A stretch of 62,699 nt of DNA from Methylobacterium marchantiae. Lineage in GTDB: Bacteria; Pseudomonadota; Alphaproteobacteria; Rhizobiales; Beijerinckiaceae. Numbering within the stretch: the stretch's first letter is position 1; each line of letters opens with the position of its first letter. Shown here one piece after another: positions 53,308-62,635 of this stretch. The position numbers were made by a program, and so were the translations under genes. Location of the stretch: NCBI RefSeq assembly GCF_022179405.1, contig NZ_BPQT01000014.1, positions 1-62,699 of the forward strand, read 5' to 3'. A model generated the notes under the pieces. The model did no database searches. It was given only the letters and a program-made list of their open reading frames with translations, and was not told the DNA's origin.

Positions 53308-55461
53308 TCAAAATCGCCCCGCCACTGTCAACCGAACCGCCATCGGTTCCACCGGATGCAGATGTGTGTCCGCCACTCCGCCCGCCGGTTCGCCGCGCAG
53401 CCGTGACTCATAAAAATAATCGATCTGGCTCGCCTTGACGTTGAGCAGGTTGAGAATGTCGAGCTGCACCGTGACGCCGTTCTCGAAATTGTAGCCGATG
53501 CGGCCGTTCACCAGGGTGGTGGGCTTCGAGCGGACGGAATTGTCCTCGATCAGCGGGCGCGGGCCGAAATAGCGAAGCCGCATCGTGCCAAACCAGCCGA
53601 GTGACTCGCCCAGTGTGAAGCCGGCCGCCGCGATGGCGGTGGGCGCGGCGGGAATGCGGCTTCCGGCCGGATCGCGGTCTGCGAAGCGGGCATGCGTCAC
53701 GGTGAGGTCGCCGTCCAGGGCGAGCCAGGGCGTCACCGCGTAGTGGTTGGTCCATTCGATGCCGGTGCGGCGGCTCGGGCGGCTCGGCTCGGTGGTGCCG
53801 GCATCGCCGATGAAGAGGTTCTCGGAGTCGAAATCGAGCTGGAACAGGGTCACCGTCGATTCGAGGCCGGCGATGGAGCGGTTGCGGATGCCGACTTCCG
53901 AGCCCACCGAGCGCACCAGCAGCGGCACCCGGTCGAGGGGAAACAGGGGATTGCCCGGATCGACGGTGATGGTGGCACCGCGGGCATCGTTGGAATGGAA
54001 GCCCTCGCCGTAATTCACGAACAGCTCGGTCTCGATCCAGGGCCCGAACACCACGCCCAGCTTGGGGCTGACGATGCCGTCCCGCGCCTTGCCCGAGTTC
54101 AGCGGGTTGTCCGATCGCACGGTGGCGTCGTAGGCGTCGGCGCGGACACCGACGCTGGTGCGCAGCCAGTCGGTCCAGCGCAGGCGGTTCTCGAAATACA
54201 GGGCGGCGCTGCCCTCCTGCACCCGGTCGTCGCGAACGGTGGAGAGCGAGACCCGCGATCGCGTGTTGAACAGGCCGACATGGATGTCGTCGAACCGGGT
54301 CTGCACGCCGATCTCGTTCTCCATGGAAAGACCGAACAGCTCGCCCTTGAACACCCGGGCGATCTCGCCGCCGGCGACGGTGCGCCGGTCGAGCTGGCGG
54401 AACTGGTCGCCATTGACCGGATCGTTGAGAAAATAGGTGAAGTTGTTGAACAGGTTGAGGTTCGAGCGGATGACATAGGCGCTGGCGCGGGTGACGCCGC
54501 CTTCGTCCGACCGGCTCCAGCGCCCGGACAGCGACAGGCGGCTCGCCTCGCCGCCATCGGTGGGATCGAGGGTGCCGAAACGGCCGATCAGGCCTTCGGA
54601 AATGGCCCGCTGCGGAATCTGGTTCGTCGCCGTCCAGCGGTTGGAATAGGCCATGCCGGTGAGGGAGAACCCGTCGAGGGCGGTGCCCTGGCTGTAGCGC
54701 GCCACGCCGTTGAGCTTGCGGATCGCGTCCGGCACCACCCAGGGGCCGTCATAGACCTGCGCTTCACCCGCCGTGAGGAGGGTCCCCTCCCCTAAAGGAG
54801 CCGAGGCGATGGTGAGCGCCCGCTTGTAGCCGAAGCTGCCGATGGAGGTCAGCGCGAGATTGCGCGGCACCGCATCGATCGTGTCGATCCGCACCGATCC
54901 GGCGGAAGCGAAATCCCCGTCCCGGGCGAAATACGGACCCTTGTGGAATTCGACCGCGCCGACGAGTTCGGGAATGAGGAAGTTGATGTCGGCATAGCCC
55001 TGGCCGTGGGCATGGGTGCGCATGTTGGCGGGCATGCCGTCGATGGTGATGGCGATGTCGCTGCCATGGTCGAGGTTGAAGCCGCGCAGGAAGTACTGGT
55101 TGGCCTTCCCCTCCCCCGAATGCTGCGTGACGATGAGGCCGGGCACCGCCTCCAGCACCTCGCCGGGCCGGGTGATTGGACGGTCGTTGAGAACCTTGCC
55201 TGTGATCACGCCGGAACTCGACGTCAGCGCAGGAGCAGAAAGAGCGCCGAATGCCTCGGCGCCGCCGGCTCCTCCCGTCGCCCCGCCGAATCCTGGGCCG
55301 GCGACTGGAGAGGCAGTCTGCATGTCGGCGGCCACCGAGAGCTCCGACAGTGTCGCCTCGGTGGTGTTTCCCGGTCCGGCCTGGGCAAGGGCCGATGAGC
55401 AGGACGTCAGGAGTGCGACGACGAAGAGGGGAGGGAGAACGCGTGGAGGAGAGGCGGACAC
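53308..55461 (-). CDS. TonB-dependent outer-membrane receptor, probably for cobalamin
   Basis: About 717 aa. A signal peptide (LFVVALLTSCSSALAQA) is followed by the plug domain (ITRPGEVLEAVPGLIVTQHSG, YFLRGFNLDHGSDIAITIDGMP) and a long beta-barrel ending GRF, with the terminal aromatic residue typical of outer-membrane proteins. It is the first gene after a cobalamin riboswitch, which points to a vitamin B12 or cobalt chelate. GTG start at 55461 is favoured (the signal peptide follows directly); an upstream GTG at 55545 is possible. Confidence 0.9.
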   Translation of the reverse strand: MSASPPRVLPPLFVVALLTSCSSALAQAGPGNTTEATLSELSVAADMQTASPVAGPGFGGATGGAGGAEAFGALSAPALTSSSGVITGKVLNDRPITRPGEVLEAVPGLIVTQHSGEGKANQYFLRGFNLDHGSDIAITIDGMPANMRTHAHGQGYADINFLIPELVGAVEFHKGPYFARDGDFASAGSVRIDTIDAVPRNLALTSIGSFGYKRALTIASAPLGEGTLLTAGEAQVYDGPWVVPDAIRKLNGVARYSQGTALDGFSLTGMAYSNRWTATNQIPQRAISEGLIGRFGTLDPTDGGEASRLSLSGRWSRSDEGGVTRASAYVIRSNLNLFNNFTYFLNDPVNGDQFRQLDRRTVAGGEIARVFKGELFGLSMENEIGVQTRFDDIHVGLFNTRSRVSLSTVRDDRVQEGSAALYFENRLRWTDWLRTSVGVRADAYDATVRSDNPLNSGKARDGIVSPKLGVVFGPWIETELFVNYGEGFHSNDARGATITVDPGNPLFPLDRVPLLVRSVGSEVGIRNRSIAGLESTVTLFQLDFDSENLFIGDAGTTEPSRPSRRTGIEWTNHYAVTPWLALDGDLTVTHARFADRDPAGSRIPAAPTAIAAAGFTLGESLGWFGTMRLRYFGPRPLIEDNSVRSKPTTLVNGRIGYNFENGVTVQLDILNLLNVKASQIDYFYESRLRGEPAGGVADTHLHPVEPMAVRLTVAGRF

Positions 55462-55583
55462 GGGAGGAACCTCGGGCGACGGCTGTGGCACGTCACCGCG
55501 AACGAAGCCGATCCGTGCACGCGAGCGCACGCTCCGACACCCCACCAGGGCACCCCGCCCGATGCGTTTCGCGTGTGACCACG

Positions 55584-55764
55584 ACTGACGGCAGGTCTCC
55601 TGGCTCGCGGGTCACCGCCCTCTCATCGTCTTCCCAGAAGCCGGAGCCTCCAGTGACGTGTTGATGATGGGCTCGCCGCTTACAGTTGCGGGGGCAGCCG
55701 CGGCATCGGACCATCGAGATCCTCACCGCGTTCCCTTTTGATCCTCCGAAGAGGAACCGTCATG
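55584..55764 (-). promoter_or_regulatory. Cobalamin (AdoCbl) riboswitch
   Basis: On the minus strand the region carries the conserved blocks in order: AAAAGGGAACGCGGTG, GGCTGCCCCCGCAACTGTAA, GCGGCGAG, CACTGG, GGGAAG and the B12 box AGCCAGGAGACCTGCCGTCA. It lies 123 nt before the GTG of the TonB-dependent receptor. When cobalamin binds, such elements shut off expression, so the receptor is made when B12 is scarce. Confidence 0.95.
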
Positions 55765-55859
55765 GCCACGCTAGGTCGAGGCTGACGGGACGGTCAATTG
55801 CAAGATTCTCCCTCACCGACCATCGCCGTGGCCCTGTCGCATCGCGGCAACGTCCGGCG

Positions 55860-56960
55860 TCACTCCGGCAGCGATTCGAGGCTCTTCGGCTCTTCGATGA
55901 TCCGGCCGTTCTTCTCCGCCCGGAAGCGCTTGCCCATCTCGTAGGCCGATTTGCGCATGCGCATGATCCCGCCGAGCGGCCGGTGCGCGGCGAGCCCGTG
56001 CCATGGGCTGAAGGACAGGCCGTCATCGACGAAGGCCGCGCGGGCCTCGCTCCAGCTGATCTGCGGTGCGGCCATGAGCGTGGCGATGGTGCGGTAGGAG
56101 CTCGCCTCCTCGGGCCAAACCACGGAGGCGTCCTCCACCGGCATGTCGTCCAGGTTCAGGCAGAGTTGCGCCCGCAACTCCCAGGTGCCGCCATGCCGAC
56201 GGAAATGCTCCAGCACCGCCTCTCGAATCGCGTTCGGGGCGCTCGTGTCGGCGAGGGGCGCGCTCGCGAGCGCCTTCAGTTCGGGCGAGACCGGAGCCAG
56301 CGAGATCTTGGCGATGTGGTCGCCGAAGCGAAGCGGGACCTGACTGTAGAAGCTGTCGCCGAGAATATGCGTCTCGGCCTGTCCGCCCAATGTCGCGAGG
56401 GTCGGGCTCGGCGAGCCGGTGGTGGCCACGACGGCGCTCTGCACGCCGCGCAGGGCGGCAGAGGCGACCTTCTTCAGGCCCTCCGCCCGGTCGGTGGTCT
56501 TGGCGAGGAGCTTCAGCGTCGAGAGGAACTGCTTCGGTCCCGGCGCCGAGAATGCCGGGCCGTTGACGAGCACGAAATCCTGGGTGGCATCCCCCTCCGA
56601 TCCTTCGAGACGCTCACCCTCGACGCCGACGATCTTGATCGCCACGCCGCGCGGGGTGGAGACGCTGTCGTCCAGAATATCGCCGGGGATGGTCGAGAAC
56701 CGCATCACTACGGGATAGCGGCCCGGCTTCGCGAACAGGCCCTGCGCCAGTTCGGGGGGCAGGTCGGCGGCCACGCTCAGTTCGGCCTTCAGCGCGCCAT
56801 GCGCCTTGGCGTGAACGCTGCGGATGGCATGGCCGCCATCCGCGAGGGTCGTCTCGCTGATGGAGCGCATGGTCTCGTTCAGGGATCTGCTGGTCTCGGC
56901 CTCGTCGGATTCTGGTGTCTCGACGGTGGGGGTGTAGCGCAGGTAGGGGGTGTTGATCGC
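55860..56960 (-). CDS. Catalase-fold (y4iL/SrpA-like) heme protein
   Basis: About 366 aa. Distal His in SVHAKAHGALKAEL, RFSTIPGD and VAIKIVGV, DFVLVNGPAFSA, FSPWHGLAAHRPLGG, and the proximal Tyr in RKSAYEMGKRFR (RxxxY) are visible. It is a short catalase-related protein, likely soluble; its substrate may be a peroxide. The TTG at 56960 (AINTPYLRYTP) is favoured with GGAGTC upstream; a GTG at 57017 is also possible. Confidence 0.82.
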   Translation of the reverse strand, partial: AINTPYLRYTPTVETPESDEAETSRSLNETMRSISETTLADGGHAIRSVHAKAHGALKAELSVAADLPPELAQGLFAKPGRYPVVMRFSTIPGDILDDSVSTPRGVAIKIVGVEGERLEGSEGDATQDFVLVNGPAFSAPGPKQFLSTLKLLAKTTDRAEGLKKVASAALRGVQSAVVATTGSPSPTLATLGGQAETHILGDSFYSQVPLRFGDHIAKISLAPVSPELKALASAPLADTSAPNAIREAVLEHFRRHGGTWELRAQLCLNLDDMPVEDASVVWPEEASSYRTIATLMAAPQISWSEARAAFVDDGLSFSPWHGLAAHRPLGGIMRMRKSAYEMGKRFRAEKNGRIIEEPKSLESLPE

Positions 56961-57131
56961 CAAGGGGCCTGACTCCGGGGGAAGGCAGAAGCCGCGCCCC
57001 GAGCGCTTCGAAGGCACTCAGGAAACTGCCGGCTCCGCAACTCGGTGGTGTTCCAAGGGAGAATCCCCGATCGGAGCCTCCGTTCCGATCCCTGCGACGC
57101 CTCGCCGAGTTGTGAGTTCCTCCAGCGGTGA

Positions 57132-58781
57132 TCAGGCCACGTTGTCCCAGGTCTCGCTGATCGGGCGACCGAAGCGCATGAGTCGTGCCCGCAAAATGAT
57201 GTCGCCGGGCGGTCGTGGGACCGGGGGCCGCCATTCCACATAGAGGCGCCAGCCGCCCGTCTGGGGAACCCGCTCCACCACCGGGTCGACCATGGTGCCG
57301 AGACTGGCCGAGACCTCCGCCGCAAGGCTTTCGTCGTGGCCGGCAGGCAGTCCCGGCCCCTCGAAATCGACGACGTAGAGACGTCGCTCCGGGCTCGGCG
57401 GCGTGGTCGGGCGCAGTCTTTCCGCCGAGCCGACGCGGGTTGAGACCACCCTGGCAAGGGCGCTCAGTACGGCCGTGTCCGGTTCGCCACCGACGGTGGA
57501 GAGGGTGTAGGCGAGGTCGAGGGCACCACCGCCGGCAACCGGTGCCGCCGGCACGAAGGCGGCGACGACGTTGTCCATGTATTCCTCGCGCGAGGGTATC
57601 TCGAAGAGCTGCACCGCGCCGACGCCGAACCCGGCCTGCGGCGTGACCCACAGGCCGGGCCGGGCCTCGTGACGCGCCTGGACATCCAGGTAGGCGGCAA
57701 AATTTCTTTCGCGCTGGAGGAGTCCGAACCCGTCGAGGGGATCTACCTGGAAGGCCGAGATCTGCGGATCGCGCCGTCCGTTGGTGAGCGGCCGCCATAG
57801 CCGGTCGTCCCTGGTGGAGACCACCAGCCCGTCGGAATCATGGACCTGGGGCCTGAAATCGTCGAAGGGCTGGGCGCCGCCCGCCCCTGGTCCATTCTCG
57901 CCATGCAGGAACATGCTGGTGAGAGGAGCGAGGCCGAGGCGCGGAATCGCGGCACGCGGATGCAGCGAGGCGGTGACCACCATGCGCGAGGTCTCACCCG
58001 GATGGACATCGAACCGATAGGCGCCTGCGAGACTCGGTGAGTCGAGGAGCGCCAGGATGGTGACGGCGCGAGCTTCCGCTTTCGGCTCACAGATCCAGAA
58101 AGCCGTGAAATCCGGAAATTCCTCCGCCCCGGGACCGCCCGTCTGGATGGCGGCGCCGCGTGCCGAGAGGCCGTATTCCTGCGTCTTTCCTCTCAGCCGG
58201 AAATAGGACGCTCCGAGGAAGACCAGGAATTCTTCTTGATGAGCCGGCTTCGCATCGTCGAATGCGTAGTGCAGACGGAAGCCGGCAAAGCCGAGATCGC
58301 TCGGAAAATCCTGTCCGGCCAAGCCCGAGCCGAGGTCGAACAGGCTGGACCGGTAGAGGATCGGCTGCGGCGGACCGTCCGGGGGCTGAAGGAACAGGGC
58401 GACGCGCTTCCTCTGCAGGAAGCCGCGATGGAACAGTTGCAGTGAGAACGAATCGCCGAGCCTGGGGGCCGCATCGGGCCGGAAGGTGATCGCCCGATAC
58501 CCATCGTAGCTGAGGCTCGCGAGAGAAGCCGGGAGGTCGTCGGCAGAGGGCCGGTAGGGCGCGGCGGCGAGGCGGCGGGCCTGCTCCGTGACACCCTCAA
58601 AGGTCATCGGCCCGTCCCGCAGCGGGTCGGCCGTGTCGGCGGCCATCGTTCTGGCGGTATTCAGGTCGACGGCACTAGGAATTGCCAGGCCCGCGGCCAC
58701 GCTCAGCGCGGTTCGCAAGGTCTGCCGCCGCGAGAAGGTATCGCGCCCCGAAAGCTCGTCGCCACCGTCGTCCCGTGTCAT
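57132..58781 (-). CDS. opgD: Periplasmic glucan biosynthesis protein OpgD/OpgG family
   Basis: 549 aa. A twin-arginine signal (SRRQTLRTALSVAAGLA) suggests Tat export, typical of OpgD rather than OpgG. The MdoG domain follows (LSYDGYRAITFRPD, AFWICEP, LAPLTSMFLHGEN, LWRPLTNGRR). The protein shapes osmoregulated periplasmic glucan. It is divergent from opgH with a 34-bp gap between start codons, whereas opgGH are an operon in E. coli. Confidence 0.92.
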   Translation of the reverse strand: MTRDDGGDELSGRDTFSRRQTLRTALSVAAGLAIPSAVDLNTARTMAADTADPLRDGPMTFEGVTEQARRLAAAPYRPSADDLPASLASLSYDGYRAITFRPDAAPRLGDSFSLQLFHRGFLQRKRVALFLQPPDGPPQPILYRSSLFDLGSGLAGQDFPSDLGFAGFRLHYAFDDAKPAHQEEFLVFLGASYFRLRGKTQEYGLSARGAAIQTGGPGAEEFPDFTAFWICEPKAEARAVTILALLDSPSLAGAYRFDVHPGETSRMVVTASLHPRAAIPRLGLAPLTSMFLHGENGPGAGGAQPFDDFRPQVHDSDGLVVSTRDDRLWRPLTNGRRDPQISAFQVDPLDGFGLLQRERNFAAYLDVQARHEARPGLWVTPQAGFGVGAVQLFEIPSREEYMDNVVAAFVPAAPVAGGGALDLAYTLSTVGGEPDTAVLSALARVVSTRVGSAERLRPTTPPSPERRLYVVDFEGPGLPAGHDESLAAEVSASLGTMVDPVVERVPQTGGWRLYVEWRPPVPRPPGDIILRARLMRFGRPISETWDNVA

Positions 58782-58815
58782 CGATGCCCTTTGATCTTCT
58801 TGACGGAAGGTCTTC

Positions 58816-60816
58816 GTGACGGAAGACGGCCCTCTTCAGCCTCGATCGAGTGTCCCGCGCCCCATGTCCATCACACGGTTGTCGCACGACGCATCCCCGG
58901 CCGGAATCCCGACCCCTTCGATTCCCGGCAGAGAGTCCGGCGAGACACCCTCGCTCGAGACGCCGTCCTTCCTCGGGCGACGGCTCCTGCTGGCGGTGCC
59001 CACACTCGCCACCGCCGCGGCGATCTCCTGGCTCGCCCTCGCCGCCTATGGTCGTCCCGAAGGCGTACTCGGCTGGGCCGTGCTGGTGCTGTTCTGCCTC
59101 GTGATGGCGTGGCAATCCTTCGTCGCCTGGCAATATGTCTACGGGCTCGTGGCGGCCGGTCTCGGCGATACCGCCAAATCCGCCATCGAGATCCGCTCCG
59201 CCACCGTGCCCGCCACCGCCTCCGGCCGGAGCCGCACGGCCGCCGTGGTCGCGATCCACGCCGAAGACGCGGTGGCGGTGTTCGCCGCGCTCCGGGTCAT
59301 GGCCCGCTCGCTGCAGCGCCAAAGCGATACCGACCAAGGGGATGGCGACCAGGAAGGCGACGGGTCCGACATCGACATCTTCGTCCTCTCCGACACGCGG
59401 GACGGCGCCATCGCCGCGGTGGAGGAGCATGAATTCGCCCGGATCGAGGCCTGGACACGGCTGAACGGCCCCGGCCTTCCGCGCTTCCGCTACCGGCGGC
59501 GCCGGGACAATGCGGGCCGCAAGGCCGGGAACATCGCCGAGTTCTGCAGGACCTACGGCTCCGAATACGATTTCATGATCGTGCTCGATGCCGACAGCCT
59601 GATGACCGGCGCCACCATGCGCCGCCTCGCCCGGCTGATGGAGGAAGCGCCGAAGGTCGGGCTGATCCAGACCGTCTCCTACGCCACCGGCAGGGACACG
59701 CTGTTCGCCCGCATCCAGCAATTCGCCGTGCGGCTCTACGCTCCGCTGTCGATCCGCTGCCTCGAGACCTGGCAGGGAGCGGATGGAAGCTATTGGGGTC
59801 ACAATGCGATCCTGCGGGTCGCGGCCTTCGCCGACAATGCCGAACTGCCGGTGCTGCCGGGCAAGGCGCCGCTGGGCGGCGAGATCCTCTGTCACGACAT
59901 CGTCGAGGGCGCGCTCCTGCGCAGGGCCGGCTGGGAGGTCTGCCTCCTCCCGGAAATGGGCGGCACCTGGGAGGAGATGCCGACGAACCTCGTCGATCTC
60001 CTCGGGCGTGAGAGGCGCTGGTGCCAGGGCAACATGCAGCATCTGCGCGTCACCACCCTGCCGGGTCTTCGCGCGGCGAGCCGCTGGCACCTCATCGTCG
60101 GCATCCTGTCCTACCTCGCCTGCCCGCTCTGGGTGCTGTTCCTCGCCGCCGCCTCGATCCAGGCCGCCGTGACCGGCGATCTCGGCCTGCTGGCCTATGG
60201 GCTCACCGGGACGGGCCTCACCGCCCATGCGCTGGCCGCGCTCGTCGTCGCCGTGATGGCCCTGCCGAAGCTCCTCAGTCTCGGCCATGTCCTCGCCTCG
60301 GCGAGCCGCCGCGCCGCTTTCGGCGGTACCGCCTCGCTCCTGAAGAGCGCCGTGCTCGAACAGATCGTCTGGGTCCTGCTCTGGCCGGTCATGACGGTCT
60401 TTGCCGCCGGCGCCGTCGCCACCACCTTCATCGGCCGCGTGGTACGCTGGGATTCGCAGGTGCGCGACGACCGGCAGGTGCCGTGGTCCGAGGCGATCCG
60501 TCTGCAGGTGGATGCCCTGGTGGCGGGCGCTCTGCTCGCCGGTCTCCTCGCCTATGCGGGAAATCTCTGGCTCACCCTGTGGATGGCGCCGGTGACCTTG
60601 GCCCTTCTCACGAGCCCGGCCTTCAGCGTGCTGACCAGCCGTGCCGATCTCGGCCGCGCCTCGCAGAAGAACGGCCTTTTCCTATCGATCGACGACACGG
60701 ACCGCGCCGCCGAACTCCTCGACCTCGCAGCGGTTCGCCGCGGGGAAGAGCGGGGCAACCGCCATCGCCGGGACGTCTGGGAGAGCGGAGACGCGAAGGT
60801 CTCCGCTCCGCGCTGA
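58816..60816 (+). CDS. opgH: Glucans biosynthesis glucosyltransferase OpgH
   Basis: 666 aa. Family 2 glycosyltransferase with several membrane segments. The DxD is in MIVLDADSLMTG, followed by the catalytic Asp region and the acceptor motif RRWCQGNMQHLRV. It polymerises the glucan backbone. The GTG at 58816 has GGAAGG upstream; an ATG at 58864 is an alternative. Confidence 0.93.
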   Translation: MTEDGPLQPRSSVPRPMSITRLSHDASPAGIPTPSIPGRESGETPSLETPSFLGRRLLLAVPTLATAAAISWLALAAYGRPEGVLGWAVLVLFCLVMAWQSFVAWQYVYGLVAAGLGDTAKSAIEIRSATVPATASGRSRTAAVVAIHAEDAVAVFAALRVMARSLQRQSDTDQGDGDQEGDGSDIDIFVLSDTRDGAIAAVEEHEFARIEAWTRLNGPGLPRFRYRRRRDNAGRKAGNIAEFCRTYGSEYDFMIVLDADSLMTGATMRRLARLMEEAPKVGLIQTVSYATGRDTLFARIQQFAVRLYAPLSIRCLETWQGADGSYWGHNAILRVAAFADNAELPVLPGKAPLGGEILCHDIVEGALLRRAGWEVCLLPEMGGTWEEMPTNLVDLLGRERRWCQGNMQHLRVTTLPGLRAASRWHLIVGILSYLACPLWVLFLAAASIQAAVTGDLGLLAYGLTGTGLTAHALAALVVAVMALPKLLSLGHVLASASRRAAFGGTASLLKSAVLEQIVWVLLWPVMTVFAAGAVATTFIGRVVRWDSQVRDDRQVPWSEAIRLQVDALVAGALLAGLLAYAGNLWLTLWMAPVTLALLTSPAFSVLTSRADLGRASQKNGLFLSIDDTDRAAELLDLAAVRRGEERGNRHRRDVWESGDAKVSAPR

Positions 60817-60825
60817 AACCGCGGA

Positions 60826-61287
60826 TTATGGTTTCTCCAGCACTTCGATCGGGTTGGTGCGCTGGCTCGGCTTGGGCTCGGCGGTGACGGCACCCGCATT
60901 GCCATCCGACGTCTCGCGCTTCGCGCCGGAGCTTCTGTCCGCTCCAGGTCCGGTGCCCTGGGTCGGTACCGTTCCGCTCGCCAGTTCCAGGCAGGTCACC
61001 ATCTCCACGTAGGAAGGATAGCCGCCGGCCTGGAACTGCTTCTCGCACTGGCTCTTCGCGGCCGGCGAGTAGTCGCCCCAGCGGCGCTGGGCTTCCTTGC
61101 GCGCCGCCTCCTCCGAACGCAGGCAGCCCTCGACGGTGGCATTGTCGCTGACGCTGGCTTCGGCGCGGACATCCGACTTGCAGGTCGCCTTCACGTCGAG
61201 CTTGGGCGGCCCGTCTGCGGCCGAGGCCGCACCGGTGAGGACGGCGAGCGCGAGGGCGCCGGTCAAGAGAGTGAATGAGTATCGCAT
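60826..61287 (-). CDS. Small exported protein, conserved cysteines
   Basis: 153 aa. Signal peptide MRYSFTLLTGALALAVLTGAASAAD; mature part with four cysteines (VKATCKSDV, VEGCLRSEE, SQCEKQF, VTCLEL), likely two disulfides. Tail rich in Ser/Pro. GAGGAC precedes the ATG at 61287. No family recognised. It ends 9 bp from the opgH stop. Confidence 0.7.
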   Translation of the reverse strand: MRYSFTLLTGALALAVLTGAASAADGPPKLDVKATCKSDVRAEASVSDNATVEGCLRSEEAARKEAQRRWGDYSPAAKSQCEKQFQAGGYPSYVEMVTCLELASGTVPTQGTGPGADRSSGAKRETSDGNAGAVTAEPKPSQRTNPIEVLEKP

Positions 61288-61384
61288 CGGGTCGTCCTCG
61301 ATCGTGTCGTATCGGCCGCCCGCCGGCGGCCGGTCCTTCGCACAACGCGCGAAGGCTGCGATCACACCATGGCGGGCGATGAAT

Positions 61385-62563
61385 TCAGGCGAGAGCCGCA
61401 TCGAGATCGGCGAACAGGTCGTCGACATGCTCGATCCCCACCGAGAGCCGAAGGAGATCGGGCGGACAGGGCGTACCCGGCCCTTCCACCGAGGCGCGGT
61501 GCTCGATCAGGCTCTCGACACCCCCGAGCGACGTGGCACGCTTCCACAACCGTACCCGCGCCGCCGTGGCGATCGCCGCTTCCTCGCCGGCCGCGACCCG
61601 GATCGACAGCATGAAGCCGAAGCCGCCCTCCATCTGGCGTGCGGCCACCGCGTGACCTGGATCGTCGGGCAGGCCCGGATAGAGCACCGACGAGACACGC
61701 GGATGGGCGGAGAATCGCCGTGCGAGTTCCGCCGCGGAGGCGGATTGCGCCGCCACCCGCAGGGGCAGGGTCCGCAGGGAGCGCATCAGCAGATAGGCCT
61801 CGAACGGCCCGAGGATCGCCCCTCCCCCGGCCCGGATCGCGCGGATCCGCTCCCAGAACGCATCGGCGCGGGCCGAGGCGAGAACGCCGGCGACCACGTC
61901 GGAATGCCCGTTCAGGATCTTGGTGGCCGAGTGCATGACGAGGTCGGCCCCGAGCGTCAGGGGCCGGGTGTGGATCGGCGAAGCGGCGGTGGAATCGATG
62001 GCGAGGCGGGCGCCCGCCTCGTGCGCGATCCCGGCTGCGGCAGCGATGTCGGTGATGGTCCAGAGCGGATTTCCGGGTGTCTCGATCCAGACCAGCTTCG
62101 TCGTGCCCGGCTGGATCGCGGCACGCAGGGCGTCTAGGTCGTCCATGGCGACGAAGTCGAGGCCCCAGCCCCGGCGTGGCGCCTCCTGCTGGAGCCAGCG
62201 CTTCAGGGCCCAGTACATCACGAATGGCGCGACGATATGGTCTCCGGGCTCCAGGGCCGAGAAGACCGCCGTGGCCGCCGCCATGCCGGAGCCGAACAGC
62301 ATCGCGCCGGCTTCCGCCTCCTCCAGCATGGCGATGACGGCTTCGGCCTCGCGGGTCGTGGCGTTGTCCGGCCGGGCATAGGAGAAGCCCGAGCTGTAGC
62401 CGTTGTCGGGGTCGCGGATGAAGGTGGTCGAGACGTGGAGCGGCGCCACCACCGCCCGCGTCACCGGGTCGACCTGGCCCATGGCCTGGGCGGCCAGGGT
62501 GCGCTTGGCGTAGGATGGGTGGATGATGTCCGAGCCGTCATCGGGAGCGTTGGGCTGTCGCAT
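61385..62563 (-). CDS. Cys/Met metabolism PLP-dependent enzyme (trans-sulfuration family)
   Basis: 392 aa. PLP lysine in MHSATKILNGHSDVV, YARPDNATTREAEAVIAMLEEAEAGAMLFGSGMAA, and TLPLRVAAQSASA near the active site identify the family (cystathionine gamma-synthase, beta-lyase or relatives). The exact reaction cannot be told from sequence. The upstream region runs into a 15-bp tandem repeat at the window edge. Confidence 0.9.
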   Translation of the reverse strand: MRQPNAPDDGSDIIHPSYAKRTLAAQAMGQVDPVTRAVVAPLHVSTTFIRDPDNGYSSGFSYARPDNATTREAEAVIAMLEEAEAGAMLFGSGMAAATAVFSALEPGDHIVAPFVMYWALKRWLQQEAPRRGWGLDFVAMDDLDALRAAIQPGTTKLVWIETPGNPLWTITDIAAAAGIAHEAGARLAIDSTAASPIHTRPLTLGADLVMHSATKILNGHSDVVAGVLASARADAFWERIRAIRAGGGAILGPFEAYLLMRSLRTLPLRVAAQSASAAELARRFSAHPRVSSVLYPGLPDDPGHAVAARQMEGGFGFMLSIRVAAGEEAAIATAARVRLWKRATSLGGVESLIEHRASVEGPGTPCPPDLLRLSVGIEHVDDLFADLDAALA

Positions 62564-62635
62564 GGATGCGGGTCCGTTCCTTGGGCGTTTCGGTCTCGAC
62601 CGTAAGGTGGTGGGCCGTCGCAGAACGGAACCGAC

